Source: Prevotella sp. CAG:891
GTDB lineage: Bacteria; Bacteroidota; Bacteroidia; Bacteroidales; Bacteroidaceae
Reading direction: 5' to 3'
Assembly (NCBI GenBank): GCA_000437675.1
Contig: FR901805.1
Coordinates: forward strand, 21,650 to 37,397
Length of the DNA stretch: 15,748 nt
Shown here: positions 6,493 through 14,433 of the stretch, piece by piece
How the letters are laid out: each line of letters opens with the position of its first letter
How positions within the stretch are numbered: the stretch's first letter is position 1
Notes under the pieces: generated by a model
The model's input: only the letters and a program-made list of their open reading frames with translations
Databases searched by the model: none
What the model was told of the DNA's origin: nothing
Position numbers and translations under genes: made by a program

Positions 6493-8421
6493 ATGATATC
6501 TGTAGAAAATCTTTCTGTTGAGTTTAGCGCACGTCCGCTCTTTGCGGACGTGTCGTTTGTTATAAATAAAAAAGACCGCATTGCTCTTGTCGGAAAGAAC
6601 GGAGCAGGAAAGTCTACGCTCTTAAAAATACTGGCAAAACAGCAGTTGCCTACAAGTGGCAATGTAGCAATACAGAATGACATCAGCATTGGTTACTTGC
6701 CGCAAGTTATGGTACTGAGCGATGAGCATACCGTGATGGAGGAAGCAGAAAAAGCATTCGAACACATCAGCGAAATGCAAGAGCGCATTGAGAAACTTAA
6801 CAACCAACTGGCGGAACGAACTGACTATGAAAGCGCAGACTACATGAATCTGGTTGAACGCTTTACATACGAAAGTGAACGCTTCCAAATGATGGGTGGC
6901 ATGAATTACCACGCAGAATTGGAAAAAACTCTACTTGGTTTGGGATTTACGAGCAATGACTTTAACCGACCAACAAAAGAGTTTTCGGGTGGATGGCGTA
7001 TGCGAATCGAGTTGGCAAAATTGCTTCTTCGCCAACCGGATGTCCTACTACTTGACGAACCTACCAACCATTTGGATATCGAGAGCATCCGTTGGCTTGA
7101 ACAATTCTTAAGCCGCTCTCCAGGAGCTGTTGTTCTGGTTAGCCACGACCGTGCCTTCATTAACAATGTGACTAATCGCACGCTGGAAATTTCCTGCGGT
7201 AAGATTACAGACTATAAAGTAACGTACGATGAATTCATAAAGCTACGTGCAGAACGTCGGGAACAACAGTTGAGAGCTTACGCCAACCAACAAAAAGAAA
7301 TAGCCGACATTGAGGACTTTATTGAACGATTCCGATACAAACCGACTAAGGCCGTTCAGGTTCAAAGCCGAATAAAGCAACTTGAAAAAATTGTACCTAT
7401 CGAGGTTGATGAAGTAGACAACTCGAGCTTGCATCTAAAATTTCCTCCTTGTTCGCGCTCAGGCGATTTCCCCGTTATTTGCGAAGATTTACGAAAGGAT
7501 TACGACAGCCATTGTGTGTTCCATGACGTAAATCTCACCATAAAACGCGGCGAGAAAGTAGCTTTTGTCGGTAAAAATGGTGAAGGTAAATCGACCTTGG
7601 TAAAGTGCATTATGAATGAAATTCCATACAAAGGTTCGCTTAAGCTAGGCCATAATGTTGAAATTGGATATTATGCTCAGAATCAGGCGCAAATGCTTGA
7701 CGGAGAACTCACAGTATTCGACACAATAGACCGTGTGGCAAAGGGTGACATCCGCTTGAAAATTCGCGACATATTGGGCGCTTTTATGTTTGGCGGAGAA
7801 GCATCTGATAAAAAAGTTAAAGTGCTTTCTGGAGGTGAGCGATCCAGATTGGCTATGATAAAGTTGCTTTTGGAACCTGTCAATTTCCTTATTCTGGATG
7901 AACCGACCAACCATTTGGACATGCGTACAAAGGATGTGCTGAAAGAAGCTATCCTTGCATTCGACGGAACAGTAATCGTTGTAAGTCATGACCGTGATTT
8001 CTTAAATGGGTTAGTATCTAAAGTTTACGAATTTGGCGGTGGGTTGGTTAGAGAACATATTGGAGGTATCTACGATTTCTTACAGAAAAAAGAAATGGAA
8101 TCTTTAGATGAACTCCACACAATTGGTTCTCCCTCTGGAAATTCCCCCAAAGCCACTACGTCACAACCTTCAGATGGCAAACTCAGCTACGAGGAACGAA
8201 AGGAACAAGCTAAATTAAAACGCAAGGCTGAAAAGAAAGTGGAACAGTGCGAACAGTTGGTTATGGAGCTTGAAAATGAAAAGACAAAGCTCGAAGCCAA
8301 ACTTGCAACCCCTGAAGGGGCTGCTGATGCTACTTTGTTTGAAGCTTACAATGACATTCAGCAGAAACTTACAGAAGCTGAACTGGCTTGGGAAGAAGCA
8401 CTTGAACAACTTGAGAGCTAA
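6493..8421 (+). CDS. ABC-F family ribosome-associated ATPase (YheS/Uup-like)
   Basis: ABC-F proteins are soluble twin-ATPase factors that act on the ribosomal E site, not transporters; no membrane segments are present. The 642-residue product has two nucleotide-binding domains. Domain 1: Walker A GKNGAGKST (34-42), signature FSGGWRMR (164-171), Walker B LLLDEPTNHLD with Glu189. Domain 2: Walker A GKNGEGKST (360-368), signature LSGGERSR (445-452), Walker B ILDEPTNHLD with Glu470. The linker (about 250-310), with FIERFRYKPTKAVQVQSRIK, is the P-site-tRNA interaction segment and resembles the YheS/ABCF branch. The last 80 or so residues form a charged coiled coil as in Uup-like members. I chose the ATG at 6493 (MISVENLSVEF); an in-frame ATG at 6442 would add 17 unlikely residues encoded by the hairpin region. 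Housekeeping function is more likely than antibiotic resistance. Confidence 0.93.
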   Translation: MISVENLSVEFSARPLFADVSFVINKKDRIALVGKNGAGKSTLLKILAKQQLPTSGNVAIQNDISIGYLPQVMVLSDEHTVMEEAEKAFEHISEMQERIEKLNNQLAERTDYESADYMNLVERFTYESERFQMMGGMNYHAELEKTLLGLGFTSNDFNRPTKEFSGGWRMRIELAKLLLRQPDVLLLDEPTNHLDIESIRWLEQFLSRSPGAVVLVSHDRAFINNVTNRTLEISCGKITDYKVTYDEFIKLRAERREQQLRAYANQQKEIADIEDFIERFRYKPTKAVQVQSRIKQLEKIVPIEVDEVDNSSLHLKFPPCSRSGDFPVICEDLRKDYDSHCVFHDVNLTIKRGEKVAFVGKNGEGKSTLVKCIMNEIPYKGSLKLGHNVEIGYYAQNQAQMLDGELTVFDTIDRVAKGDIRLKIRDILGAFMFGGEASDKKVKVLSGGERSRLAMIKLLLEPVNFLILDEPTNHLDMRTKDVLKEAILAFDGTVIVVSHDRDFLNGLVSKVYEFGGGLVREHIGGIYDFLQKKEMESLDELHTIGSPSGNSPKATTSQPSDGKLSYEERKEQAKLKRKAEKKVEQCEQLVMELENEKTKLEAKLATPEGAADATLFEAYNDIQQKLTEAELAWEEALEQLES

Positions 8422-8436
8422 CACTTAAAATAATTC

Positions 8437-8487
8437 TCGGTAGATTCTAACGTTGATTTGCTACTTACGAATCTCAAAATCTACCGA
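8437..8487 (+). repeat. inverted repeat between the ABC-F and M13 peptidase genes
   Basis: TCGGTAGATT (8437-8446) and AATCTACCGA (8478-8487) are perfect reverse complements separated by 31 bases. A second, mutually exclusive pairing exists: AGATTC (8442-8447) with GAATCT (8469-8474). The sequence after the stem is AAATAAAAATT, not a T-run, so termination on the plus strand is doubtful. It starts 15 bp after the ABC-F stop and ends 19 bp before the peptidase start. Confidence 0.55.
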
Positions 8488-8506
8488 AAATAAAAATTCA
8501 AACATC

Positions 8507-10534
8507 ATGAACATCAAACAATTATTACCCACGTTGGCATTAGCTGCTACTGCTGCTTTTGCACAACAAGACAATCTGCTGGGCATTGACAAAGGGAATA
8601 TGAACCTGAAAGCAAAACCCGGAACTGATTTCTATGAATACGCAACTGGGGGATGGCAAAAAGCTCATCCGTTGACTCCTGAGTACTCGCGCTATTCACA
8701 ATTCGATGCCTTGTCTGATAATAACAACAAGCAGATTCGTGAATTGATTGAGGAAATTGCTTCAAAGAATCACAAGCAAGGAACGCTTGAACAAAAAATA
8801 GGTTCTCTTTACAAACTGGCAATGGATAGCGTTCGCCGGAATAAAGAGGACTATGCTCCGATCAAACCCATGCTTGCAGAAGTGATGGCTGCAAACTCTC
8901 GCGTTGCCATTCAGTATATCATGGCTAAAATGCATGCAAATGGTATAAGCAACTTCTTTGACATCAGCTGCAATGCCGACATTAAAGATGCTGAGTGGAA
9001 TTTGATGCAGGTTTACCAAGGTGGTTTGTCGATGGGAGAACGCGACTACTATCTAGAAAATGATGAATCCACATCAAAAATAAGAACTGCATACAAGCAA
9101 TACGTCAAAAATCTGTTCAGCATGACTGGCATAAATGCAGAACAGGCCGAAAAGAACATGCAGGCGGTACTGGATATTGAAACTAAAATTGCTACAGTTT
9201 CATACAGTGCTACAAAACTTCGTGATATAGAAGCCAACTATCACAAAATGAGTTATGCCGAGCTTCTGTCAAACTATCCTGGTATTGATTGGAGTACTTT
9301 GTTCTTGCTCAATGGCATCCCTGCATTTGAACATATTTGCGTAGGTCAACCTGAACCTATTCATGAGGTAGAAAAGCTTCTGAACGAGGCCCCTATTGAT
9401 GATTTGAAAGCATATCTTTACTTTAAAATTGTTGACGATGCAGCTAATGCGTTGAGCGATCGTTTCCGCAAGGAAAGTTTTGCTTTTTACAATCACACCA
9501 TGAGCGGTGCTGAACAAGATCGCCCGCGTTGGAAACGTGCAGTAAGTGCAGTTCAGAGTGCCTTAGGTATGGCTGTCGGACGTATGTATGTCGAAAAGTA
9601 CTTCCCCGAATCATCTAAACAAAGAATGATTCAGTTGGTTAAAAACTTGCAAAAAGCTTTGGGCGAACGTATCGACATGCAAGAATGGATGAGCGATGAA
9701 ACGAAGAAGCAAGCCCACGACAAACTGAATAGCTTTTATGTAAAGATTGGTTATCCTGATAAATGGATGGACTACTCAAATCTTAACATCGTCGATTCGC
9801 TGAGCTATTACGAGAACATGATGAATGCATCGAAATTTATGAGCAAATACATCACCGATTCTCGCGTCAACAAACGTACAGACCGTACAGAATGGCTCAT
9901 GACTCCTCAGACCATTAACGCATACTACAATCCAACAACTAACGAAATATGTTTCCCGGCAGGTATTCTGCAACCGCCGTTCTTTAATGCAGAAGCTGAC
10001 GATGCTTGTAATTACGGAGCCATCGGTGTTGTTATCGGACACGAAATGACGCATGGATTTGATGACCAAGGATCACAATTCGACAAGAACGGTAACCTCC
10101 GAAATTGGTGGAGCAAGCAGGATGCTGAAAATTTCAAAAAGCGTACTCAAGTAATGCGCGACTTCTTTGATAAAATTGAAGTACTTCCTGGGCTACACGC
10201 GAATGGTCAACTTACCTTAGGCGAAAACATTGCTGACCATGGCGGATTGAATATTGCTTATCAGGCACTTCAAAACGCAATGAAAGAAAATCCTTTAACT
10301 ACGAAGGATGGATTTACACCCGAGCAACGCTTTTTCTTAAGCTATGGTTTGGTTTGGGCTAACAATATGCGTGAACCTATGTTGCGTCAATTAGTTAAAG
10401 TAGACCCTCACTCTCCCGCTTTGTGGCGTGTAAATGGTGCCTTACCTCATATTGATGCGTGGTATAAAGCTTTCAACATTACAAAGAAAGACCCTTTATA
10501 CATCTCGAAGAAAAATCGCGTAGATATTTGGTAA
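8507..10534 (+). CDS. pepO: M13 family zinc metallopeptidase (neprilysin/PepO-like), secreted
   Basis: M13 enzymes are zinc endopeptidases that cleave short peptides inside a closed chamber. The 675-residue protein starts with a signal peptide (residues 1-19, MNIKQLLPTL then an Ala-rich stretch, likely cut at AFA|Q), so it should act in the periplasm or beyond. The N-terminal lobe (about 35-420) begins with FYEYATGGWQKAHP, a family hallmark. The catalytic lobe has the substrate-binding NAYYNPTTNEICFPAGILQPPFF region, the zinc motif HEMTH (His512, Glu513, His516), third ligand Glu573 in ENIADHGGL, and the C-terminal NRVDIW. Length is normal for the family. I chose the ATG at 8507 because it exposes the signal peptide; the frame opens 18 codons earlier. 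The neighbouring OPT transporter suggests peptide use. Confidence 0.95.
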   Translation: MNIKQLLPTLALAATAAFAQQDNLLGIDKGNMNLKAKPGTDFYEYATGGWQKAHPLTPEYSRYSQFDALSDNNNKQIRELIEEIASKNHKQGTLEQKIGSLYKLAMDSVRRNKEDYAPIKPMLAEVMAANSRVAIQYIMAKMHANGISNFFDISCNADIKDAEWNLMQVYQGGLSMGERDYYLENDESTSKIRTAYKQYVKNLFSMTGINAEQAEKNMQAVLDIETKIATVSYSATKLRDIEANYHKMSYAELLSNYPGIDWSTLFLLNGIPAFEHICVGQPEPIHEVEKLLNEAPIDDLKAYLYFKIVDDAANALSDRFRKESFAFYNHTMSGAEQDRPRWKRAVSAVQSALGMAVGRMYVEKYFPESSKQRMIQLVKNLQKALGERIDMQEWMSDETKKQAHDKLNSFYVKIGYPDKWMDYSNLNIVDSLSYYENMMNASKFMSKYITDSRVNKRTDRTEWLMTPQTINAYYNPTTNEICFPAGILQPPFFNAEADDACNYGAIGVVIGHEMTHGFDDQGSQFDKNGNLRNWWSKQDAENFKKRTQVMRDFFDKIEVLPGLHANGQLTLGENIADHGGLNIAYQALQNAMKENPLTTKDGFTPEQRFFLSYGLVWANNMREPMLRQLVKVDPHSPALWRVNGALPHIDAWYKAFNITKKDPLYISKKNRVDIW

Positions 10535-10562
10535 ACAGCGATTTGACCTAATAATTACTAGA

Positions 10563-10604
10563 CGATAGAAAATGTTGTGTAAAATAGCATAACATTTTCT
10601 ATCG
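10563..10604 (+). terminator. perfect stem-loop between the M13 peptidase and OPT genes
   Basis: CGATAGAAAATGTT (10563-10576) and AACATTTTCTATCG (10591-10604) are perfect 14-base reverse complements. Three more pairs (GTG at 10577-10579 with CAT at 10588-10590, one G-U) leave an 8-base loop. It could end peptidase transcription, but no U-tract follows (CGCGTTAACAT). Because it ends 18 bp before the OPT start, it could also shape that gene's leader or stabilise the 3' end of the upstream message. Confidence 0.55.
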
Positions 10605-10622
10605 CGTTAACATATAAAATTC

Positions 10623-12611
10623 ATGGAAAAAGTAACAAAAGAAGTATCCCTTCCAGACAACGCATTCAGACCTCTGAAAGATGGTGAGGAATACGAACCT
10701 TTGATGAAACCGACACAGACCTACCGTGAAGTCACACCTTGGTCGGTTACCTGGGGTATTCTGATGGCTATAATTTTTTCAGCAGCTACAGCTTATCTTG
10801 GATTGAAAGTCGGTCAGGTATTTGAAGCGGCCATACCTATCACAATTATTGCAGTAGGTGTAAGCGGTGCTACCCATCGTAAAGATCCTTTAGGTGAAAA
10901 CATCATTATCCAAAGCATTGGTGCTTGTTCGGGTATGATTGTAGCCGGTGCTATTTTTACACTACCGGCACTTTACATTCTCCAAAACAAGTATCCCGAA
11001 CTAACGGTAAACTTTATGCAAGTATTCTTCTCATCACTTTTGGGTGGTGTATTAGGTATCTTGTTTTTGATTCCTTTCCGCAAATATTTTGTCAAAGACA
11101 TGCACGGAAAGTATCCATTTCCAGAAGCAACCGCTTCAACTCAAGTTCTTATTTCTGGCGAACGAAGCGGGTCACAAGCTAAACCGTTGCTGGTTGCCGG
11201 CATTATTGGTGGTCTTTATGACTTCGCGGTTGCTGCATTTGGTGCATGGAATGAAAATTTCACTACGCGTTGCTGCGAGGTCGGAAGTATGGTTGCCGAT
11301 AAAGCCAAACTCGTACTAAGCATAAACACCAGTGCAGCACTTTTGGGTATGGGCTACATTGTGGGCTTAAAATATGCCGCAATAATCTGCTTTGGCTCAA
11401 TAGCAGTATGGTGGTTAATTGTACCTGGCATTGCACTTATATTCCCTGACATGATTGTTGTTGAGGCTACCAAAGATACCGCAGCGATTACGGCAGCTAT
11501 TGCCTCGCCCGAACAATTATTCGGCTATGCTAAAAGTATAGGCATTGGCGGTATTGCAATGGCTGGTATCATTGGTGTAATCAAAAGTTGGGGAGTTATC
11601 AAAAGCGCTTTCAGCTTGGTAGGAAAAATTTTCAAAGGTGGAAACGTTGACGAACAAGTGGCTCGCACACAACGTGACATTTCTATGAAAATCATAGCCA
11701 TTGGTTCTTTGTTGACATTGGTTGCTACTACCTTATTCTTCTATTTTGATGTAATGGAGGGTAATTTGCTGTTCACAATTGTAGGTATATTGATTGTAGC
11801 TATAATTGCTTTCTTGTTTACTACGGTTGCAGCCAATGCCATAGCGATTGTCGGTTCAAACCCTGTAAGTGGCATGACACTCATGACGTTGATTCTTTCA
11901 TCTATCATTATGGTAGTTGTCGGACTGAAAGGTACCGGTGGTATGGTGGCGGCCCTTATCATGGGTGGTGTTGTATGTACTGCATTATCGTCAGCTGGTG
12001 CATTCATTACTGATTTGAAGATTGGTTACTGGTTAGGAGCAACTCCTCATAAACAGGAAGCATTCAAGTTTATCGGTATTCTTGTTTCTGCTGCTACTGT
12101 TGGCGGCGTCATCATGATTCTTAACAAAGCATACGGCTTTACTCCCGATAATTCTGATGTTATGGCTGCTCCTCAGGCACGCGCTATGGCTGCAGTGATT
12201 GAACCTCTGATGAGTGGACAAGGTGCACCATGGATGCTTTATGGTATTGGAGCTGTCATATCTATCGTTCTGACATTTTGTGGTGTATCAGCGCTCGCTT
12301 TTGCGTTGGGAATGTTCATTCCTCTTCAACTTAACTTACCCCTTATCGTTGGCGGATTTGTAAATTGGTATATCAATAGTCGTTCTTCAGACGTACAGTT
12401 GAATCAACGCAGAAATGAAAAAGGCACACTCCTCGCTTCCGGTTTTATCGCTGGTGGTGCGTTGATGGGAGTTGTAAGTGCCGGTATGCAATTCGGCGGA
12501 CTCAATTTTGCCAATGCCGAATATATTGCATCACCCGTTTCGCAAATAGTATCATTGGTAGCCTATATCGCTTTGATTATCTATTTGACGAAGTCTAGCA
12601 TGAAGGCTTGA
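10623..12611 (+). CDS. OPT family oligopeptide/metal-chelate transporter
   Basis: The 662-residue protein is almost entirely hydrophobic membrane segments. A charged cytosolic start (residues 1-40) leads into WSVTWGILMAIIFSAATAYLG and LKVGQVFEAAIPITIIAVGV, the typical entry of the OPT family. GKYPFPEATASTQVL (about 164-178) is another recognisable OPT string, and the C-terminal half repeats helices rich in Gly and Ala. Roughly 14-16 membrane segments are expected; I did not count them rigorously. Eukaryotic OPT members carry oligopeptides or metal-nicotianamine/siderophore complexes by proton coupling; substrates of the bacterial branch are poorly known. It follows the secreted M13 peptidase by 88 bp, which makes short peptides a reasonable guess. 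The single good start is the ATG at 10623. Confidence 0.93.
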   Translation: MEKVTKEVSLPDNAFRPLKDGEEYEPLMKPTQTYREVTPWSVTWGILMAIIFSAATAYLGLKVGQVFEAAIPITIIAVGVSGATHRKDPLGENIIIQSIGACSGMIVAGAIFTLPALYILQNKYPELTVNFMQVFFSSLLGGVLGILFLIPFRKYFVKDMHGKYPFPEATASTQVLISGERSGSQAKPLLVAGIIGGLYDFAVAAFGAWNENFTTRCCEVGSMVADKAKLVLSINTSAALLGMGYIVGLKYAAIICFGSIAVWWLIVPGIALIFPDMIVVEATKDTAAITAAIASPEQLFGYAKSIGIGGIAMAGIIGVIKSWGVIKSAFSLVGKIFKGGNVDEQVARTQRDISMKIIAIGSLLTLVATTLFFYFDVMEGNLLFTIVGILIVAIIAFLFTTVAANAIAIVGSNPVSGMTLMTLILSSIIMVVVGLKGTGGMVAALIMGGVVCTALSSAGAFITDLKIGYWLGATPHKQEAFKFIGILVSAATVGGVIMILNKAYGFTPDNSDVMAAPQARAMAAVIEPLMSGQGAPWMLYGIGAVISIVLTFCGVSALAFALGMFIPLQLNLPLIVGGFVNWYINSRSSDVQLNQRRNEKGTLLASGFIAGGALMGVVSAGMQFGGLNFANAEYIASPVSQIVSLVAYIALIIYLTKSSMKA

Positions 12612-12689
12612 TTCTTACCAACAAACAAACCCTAAAATTATTACTACAAAGCTAAATACGTTGATTATCATCAAAAAAAGCAAAAGCTA

Positions 12690-12721
12690 TTTGGCTGTAA
12701 AAACAAAAAGTAGTAATTTTG
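12690..12721 (+). promoter_or_regulatory. rpsP promoter, Bacteroidota primary sigma type
   Basis: TTTG at 12690-12693 is followed after exactly 20 bp by TAATTTTG at 12714-12721, an almost ideal match to the TTTG / TAnnTTTG consensus with its 19-21 bp spacing. Transcription would start near 12727, giving an AT-rich leader of about 50 nt before the ATG at 12776. This is the clearest promoter in the window. Confidence 0.85.
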
Positions 12722-12775
12722 CAGAGCTGTTACGAGATAACGGCATAATTCAAACCTATAAATACAATATAAAAA

Positions 12776-13333
12776 ATGGCAACTAAAATCAGATTGCAGC
12801 GTCATGGCCGTAAAGGCTATGCTTTCTACAGCATTGTAATCGCTGACGTAAGAGCACCACGTGATGGTAAGTTTACTGAAAAGATTGGTACTTACAACCC
12901 CAACACCAATCCCGCCACAGTAGATTTGAATTTTGAACGTGCCCTTTACTGGGTAGAAAACGGCGCTCAGCCTACCGATACCGTTCGCAACATCTTGTCA
13001 AACGAAGGTGTTATGCTTATGAAGCACTTGAACGGTGGTGTTCGCAAGGGTGCTTTCGACGAAGCTGCTGCAAAGAGCAAGTTCGAAGCTTGGAAGCAGG
13101 AGAAGGAAGCCAAGTGCACGGCTGCTGCCAACAAAAACGCTGCTGAAAAGAAGGCTGAAGCTGAAGCTCGCCTTGAAGCAGAAAAGAAGGTAAATGAGAA
13201 AATCGCAGAAAAAGTAGCTGAGAAGAAGGCTGCTGAAGCTGCTGCCAAAGCTGAGGCTGAGGCTGCTGCTAAGGCTGAAGCTGAAGCACAAGCTGCTGAA
13301 GCTAGCGAGGCTGAAGCTCCTGCTGAAGCATAA
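12776..13333 (+). CDS. rpsP: Small ribosomal subunit protein bS16 with long Ala/Glu/Lys tail
   Basis: bS16 binds 16S rRNA during assembly of the 30S subunit. The core (residues 1 to about 90) is canonical: MATKIRLQRHGRKGYAFYSI, then APRDGKFTEKIGTYNP and ERALYWVENGAQPTDTV. Most bacterial S16 proteins stop near 80-90 residues; this one is 185. Residues of about 110-185 are a low-complexity, probably helical tail made almost only of Ala, Glu and Lys, turning acidic and Lys-free at the very end (QAAEASEAEAPAEA). Extended tails on S16 are known in Bacteroidota, so this is expected for the phylum, but its function is unknown to me. The gene has its own strong promoter and terminator, so it is monocistronic here. 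Confidence 0.97.
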   Translation: MATKIRLQRHGRKGYAFYSIVIADVRAPRDGKFTEKIGTYNPNTNPATVDLNFERALYWVENGAQPTDTVRNILSNEGVMLMKHLNGGVRKGAFDEAAAKSKFEAWKQEKEAKCTAAANKNAAEKKAEAEARLEAEKKVNEKIAEKVAEKKAAEAAAKAEAEAAAKAEAEAQAAEASEAEAPAEA

Positions 13334-13369
13334 TATAGCTTTTCTGCTATCATTATCTTACTACAGTTT

Positions 13370-13409
13370 AAGCTGGAAGAGGAGTTTAATCCTTTCTTCC
13401 AGCTTTTTT
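13370..13409 (+). terminator. rho-independent terminator of rpsP
   Basis: AAGCTGGAAGA (13370-13380) pairs with TCTTCCAGCTT (13395-13405), and an alternative inner AGGA/TCCT pair can extend the stem. It is directly followed by a T-run (13404-13409). It starts 36 bp after the rpsP stop. A smaller hairpin, ATAGC-TTTTCT-GCTAT, lies at 13335-13350 in between. Confidence 0.93.
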
Positions 13410-13575
13410 GTTTCCATAATTATCTGCTCAAAAACTTTAAGCAAATACCTTATATTATGGCTCAGTCGCAAAAGCGTGTGGTAAAACTCAACGACGCATC
13501 TCTGGGTTTCAGACAGGCCTACCTGCCTTACTTTCTGTTGTAACAATATCGTAAACAATTCATGCAACAAGAATA

Positions 13576-14349
13576 ATGATAACGAAAAATCTCGTAAAAT
13601 ACATACACTCACTCAACCTCAAAAAGCATCGTGATGCTCAACATTGTTTCATTGCCGAAGGGCCTAAGGTTATCACAGACTTGCTACCCTTGATACCTTG
13701 TAAAGCTCTTTATGCTACAGAAGATTTTTTGCAAGCAGCCAATCCTAACTTACTGCGAAAAGCAAAATTGGTCGAAACTGTTAAACAAGCTGATCTTGAA
13801 CGCTTATCGTTATTACGTTCGCCACGAGGAGGCATTGCCATTTTTGAGATACCTTCATGTGAAGCTGAGGCTGATAAATCCATGGCTTCTCTACCCCTGA
13901 ATAATCTTTGCTTAGCATTGGACGGTATACAGGACCCAGGAAATTTGGGAACAATAATTCGCATTGCTGACTGGTTTGGCATCGAGCACATTTTTGCATC
14001 ATTAGATACGGCTGATGCTTATGCTCCCAAGGTAATACAAGCCACAATGGGTGCTATTGGCCGTGTACATATACACTATGTAGACTTACCCAAATTCCTT
14101 AAGTGTTTAGACTTAAATACTCCTGTCTTCGGAACATTTCTTGATGGAAGCAACATATATCAACAAAATCTTACGAAAACAGGTATTATCGTGATGGGTA
14201 ACGAAGGAAATGGCATTTCCCCGGCTGTAGCACAGTGTGTTACACACAAACTTCTCATACCAAACTTTCCTGAAGACCGATTAACAAGCGAAAGTTTAAA
14301 CGTAGCTGTAGCAACAGCCATTGTTTGTGCAGAATTTCGTCGAGGATAA
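13576..14349 (+). CDS. TrmH/SpoU-family RNA 2'-O-methyltransferase
   Basis: SpoU-class enzymes methylate ribose 2'-OH groups in tRNA or rRNA with S-adenosylmethionine, using a knotted SPOUT fold. The 257-residue protein has an N-terminal substrate-binding domain (about 1-105, including HRDAQHCFIAEGPKV) and a catalytic domain with all three family motifs: motif 1 DGIQDPGNLGTIIRIADWFG (116-135, with Asn123 and the catalytic-position Arg129), motif 2 MGNEGNGIS (207-215), and motif 3 SESLNVAVA (238-246). The target nucleotide cannot be told from sequence; 23S rRNA (RlmB-like) or tRNA are both possible. The ATG at 13576 is the only sensible start. No promoter consensus was found in the 166 bp between the rpsP terminator and this start. 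Confidence 0.93.
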   Translation: MITKNLVKYIHSLNLKKHRDAQHCFIAEGPKVITDLLPLIPCKALYATEDFLQAANPNLLRKAKLVETVKQADLERLSLLRSPRGGIAIFEIPSCEAEADKSMASLPLNNLCLALDGIQDPGNLGTIIRIADWFGIEHIFASLDTADAYAPKVIQATMGAIGRVHIHYVDLPKFLKCLDLNTPVFGTFLDGSNIYQQNLTKTGIIVMGNEGNGISPAVAQCVTHKLLIPNFPEDRLTSESLNVAVATAIVCAEFRRG

Positions 14350-14433
14350 TTTGTTTTCTTTTTTTATAAGACTAGTCCTCTTTAATAGGTGGTATGTGTT
14401 TCTAAATATTGGTATATCTAAAATCAGTATCCT

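Noticed and set aside
6493..8421. Reading the ABC-F gene as an antibiotic-resistance determinant
   Set aside because: The linker and C-terminal coiled coil resemble the YheS/Uup housekeeping branch, and there are no mobile-element neighbours.
12967..13353. 128-codon and 97-codon minus-strand frames over the rpsP tail
   Set aside because: They translate the repetitive Ala/Glu/Lys codons backwards into Ser/Ala/Phe runs; low complexity alone keeps them open.
13457..13543. 28-codon plus-strand frame (MAQSQKRVVKLND...) between rpsP and the TrmH-family gene
   Set aside because: It starts with ATG and ends with TAA, but there is no promoter consensus, no recognisable motif and no length support; chance is sufficient.
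13361..13612. 83-codon minus-strand frame between rpsP and the TrmH-family gene
   Set aside because: It runs through the rpsP terminator and into the start of the methyltransferase gene and shows no family features.
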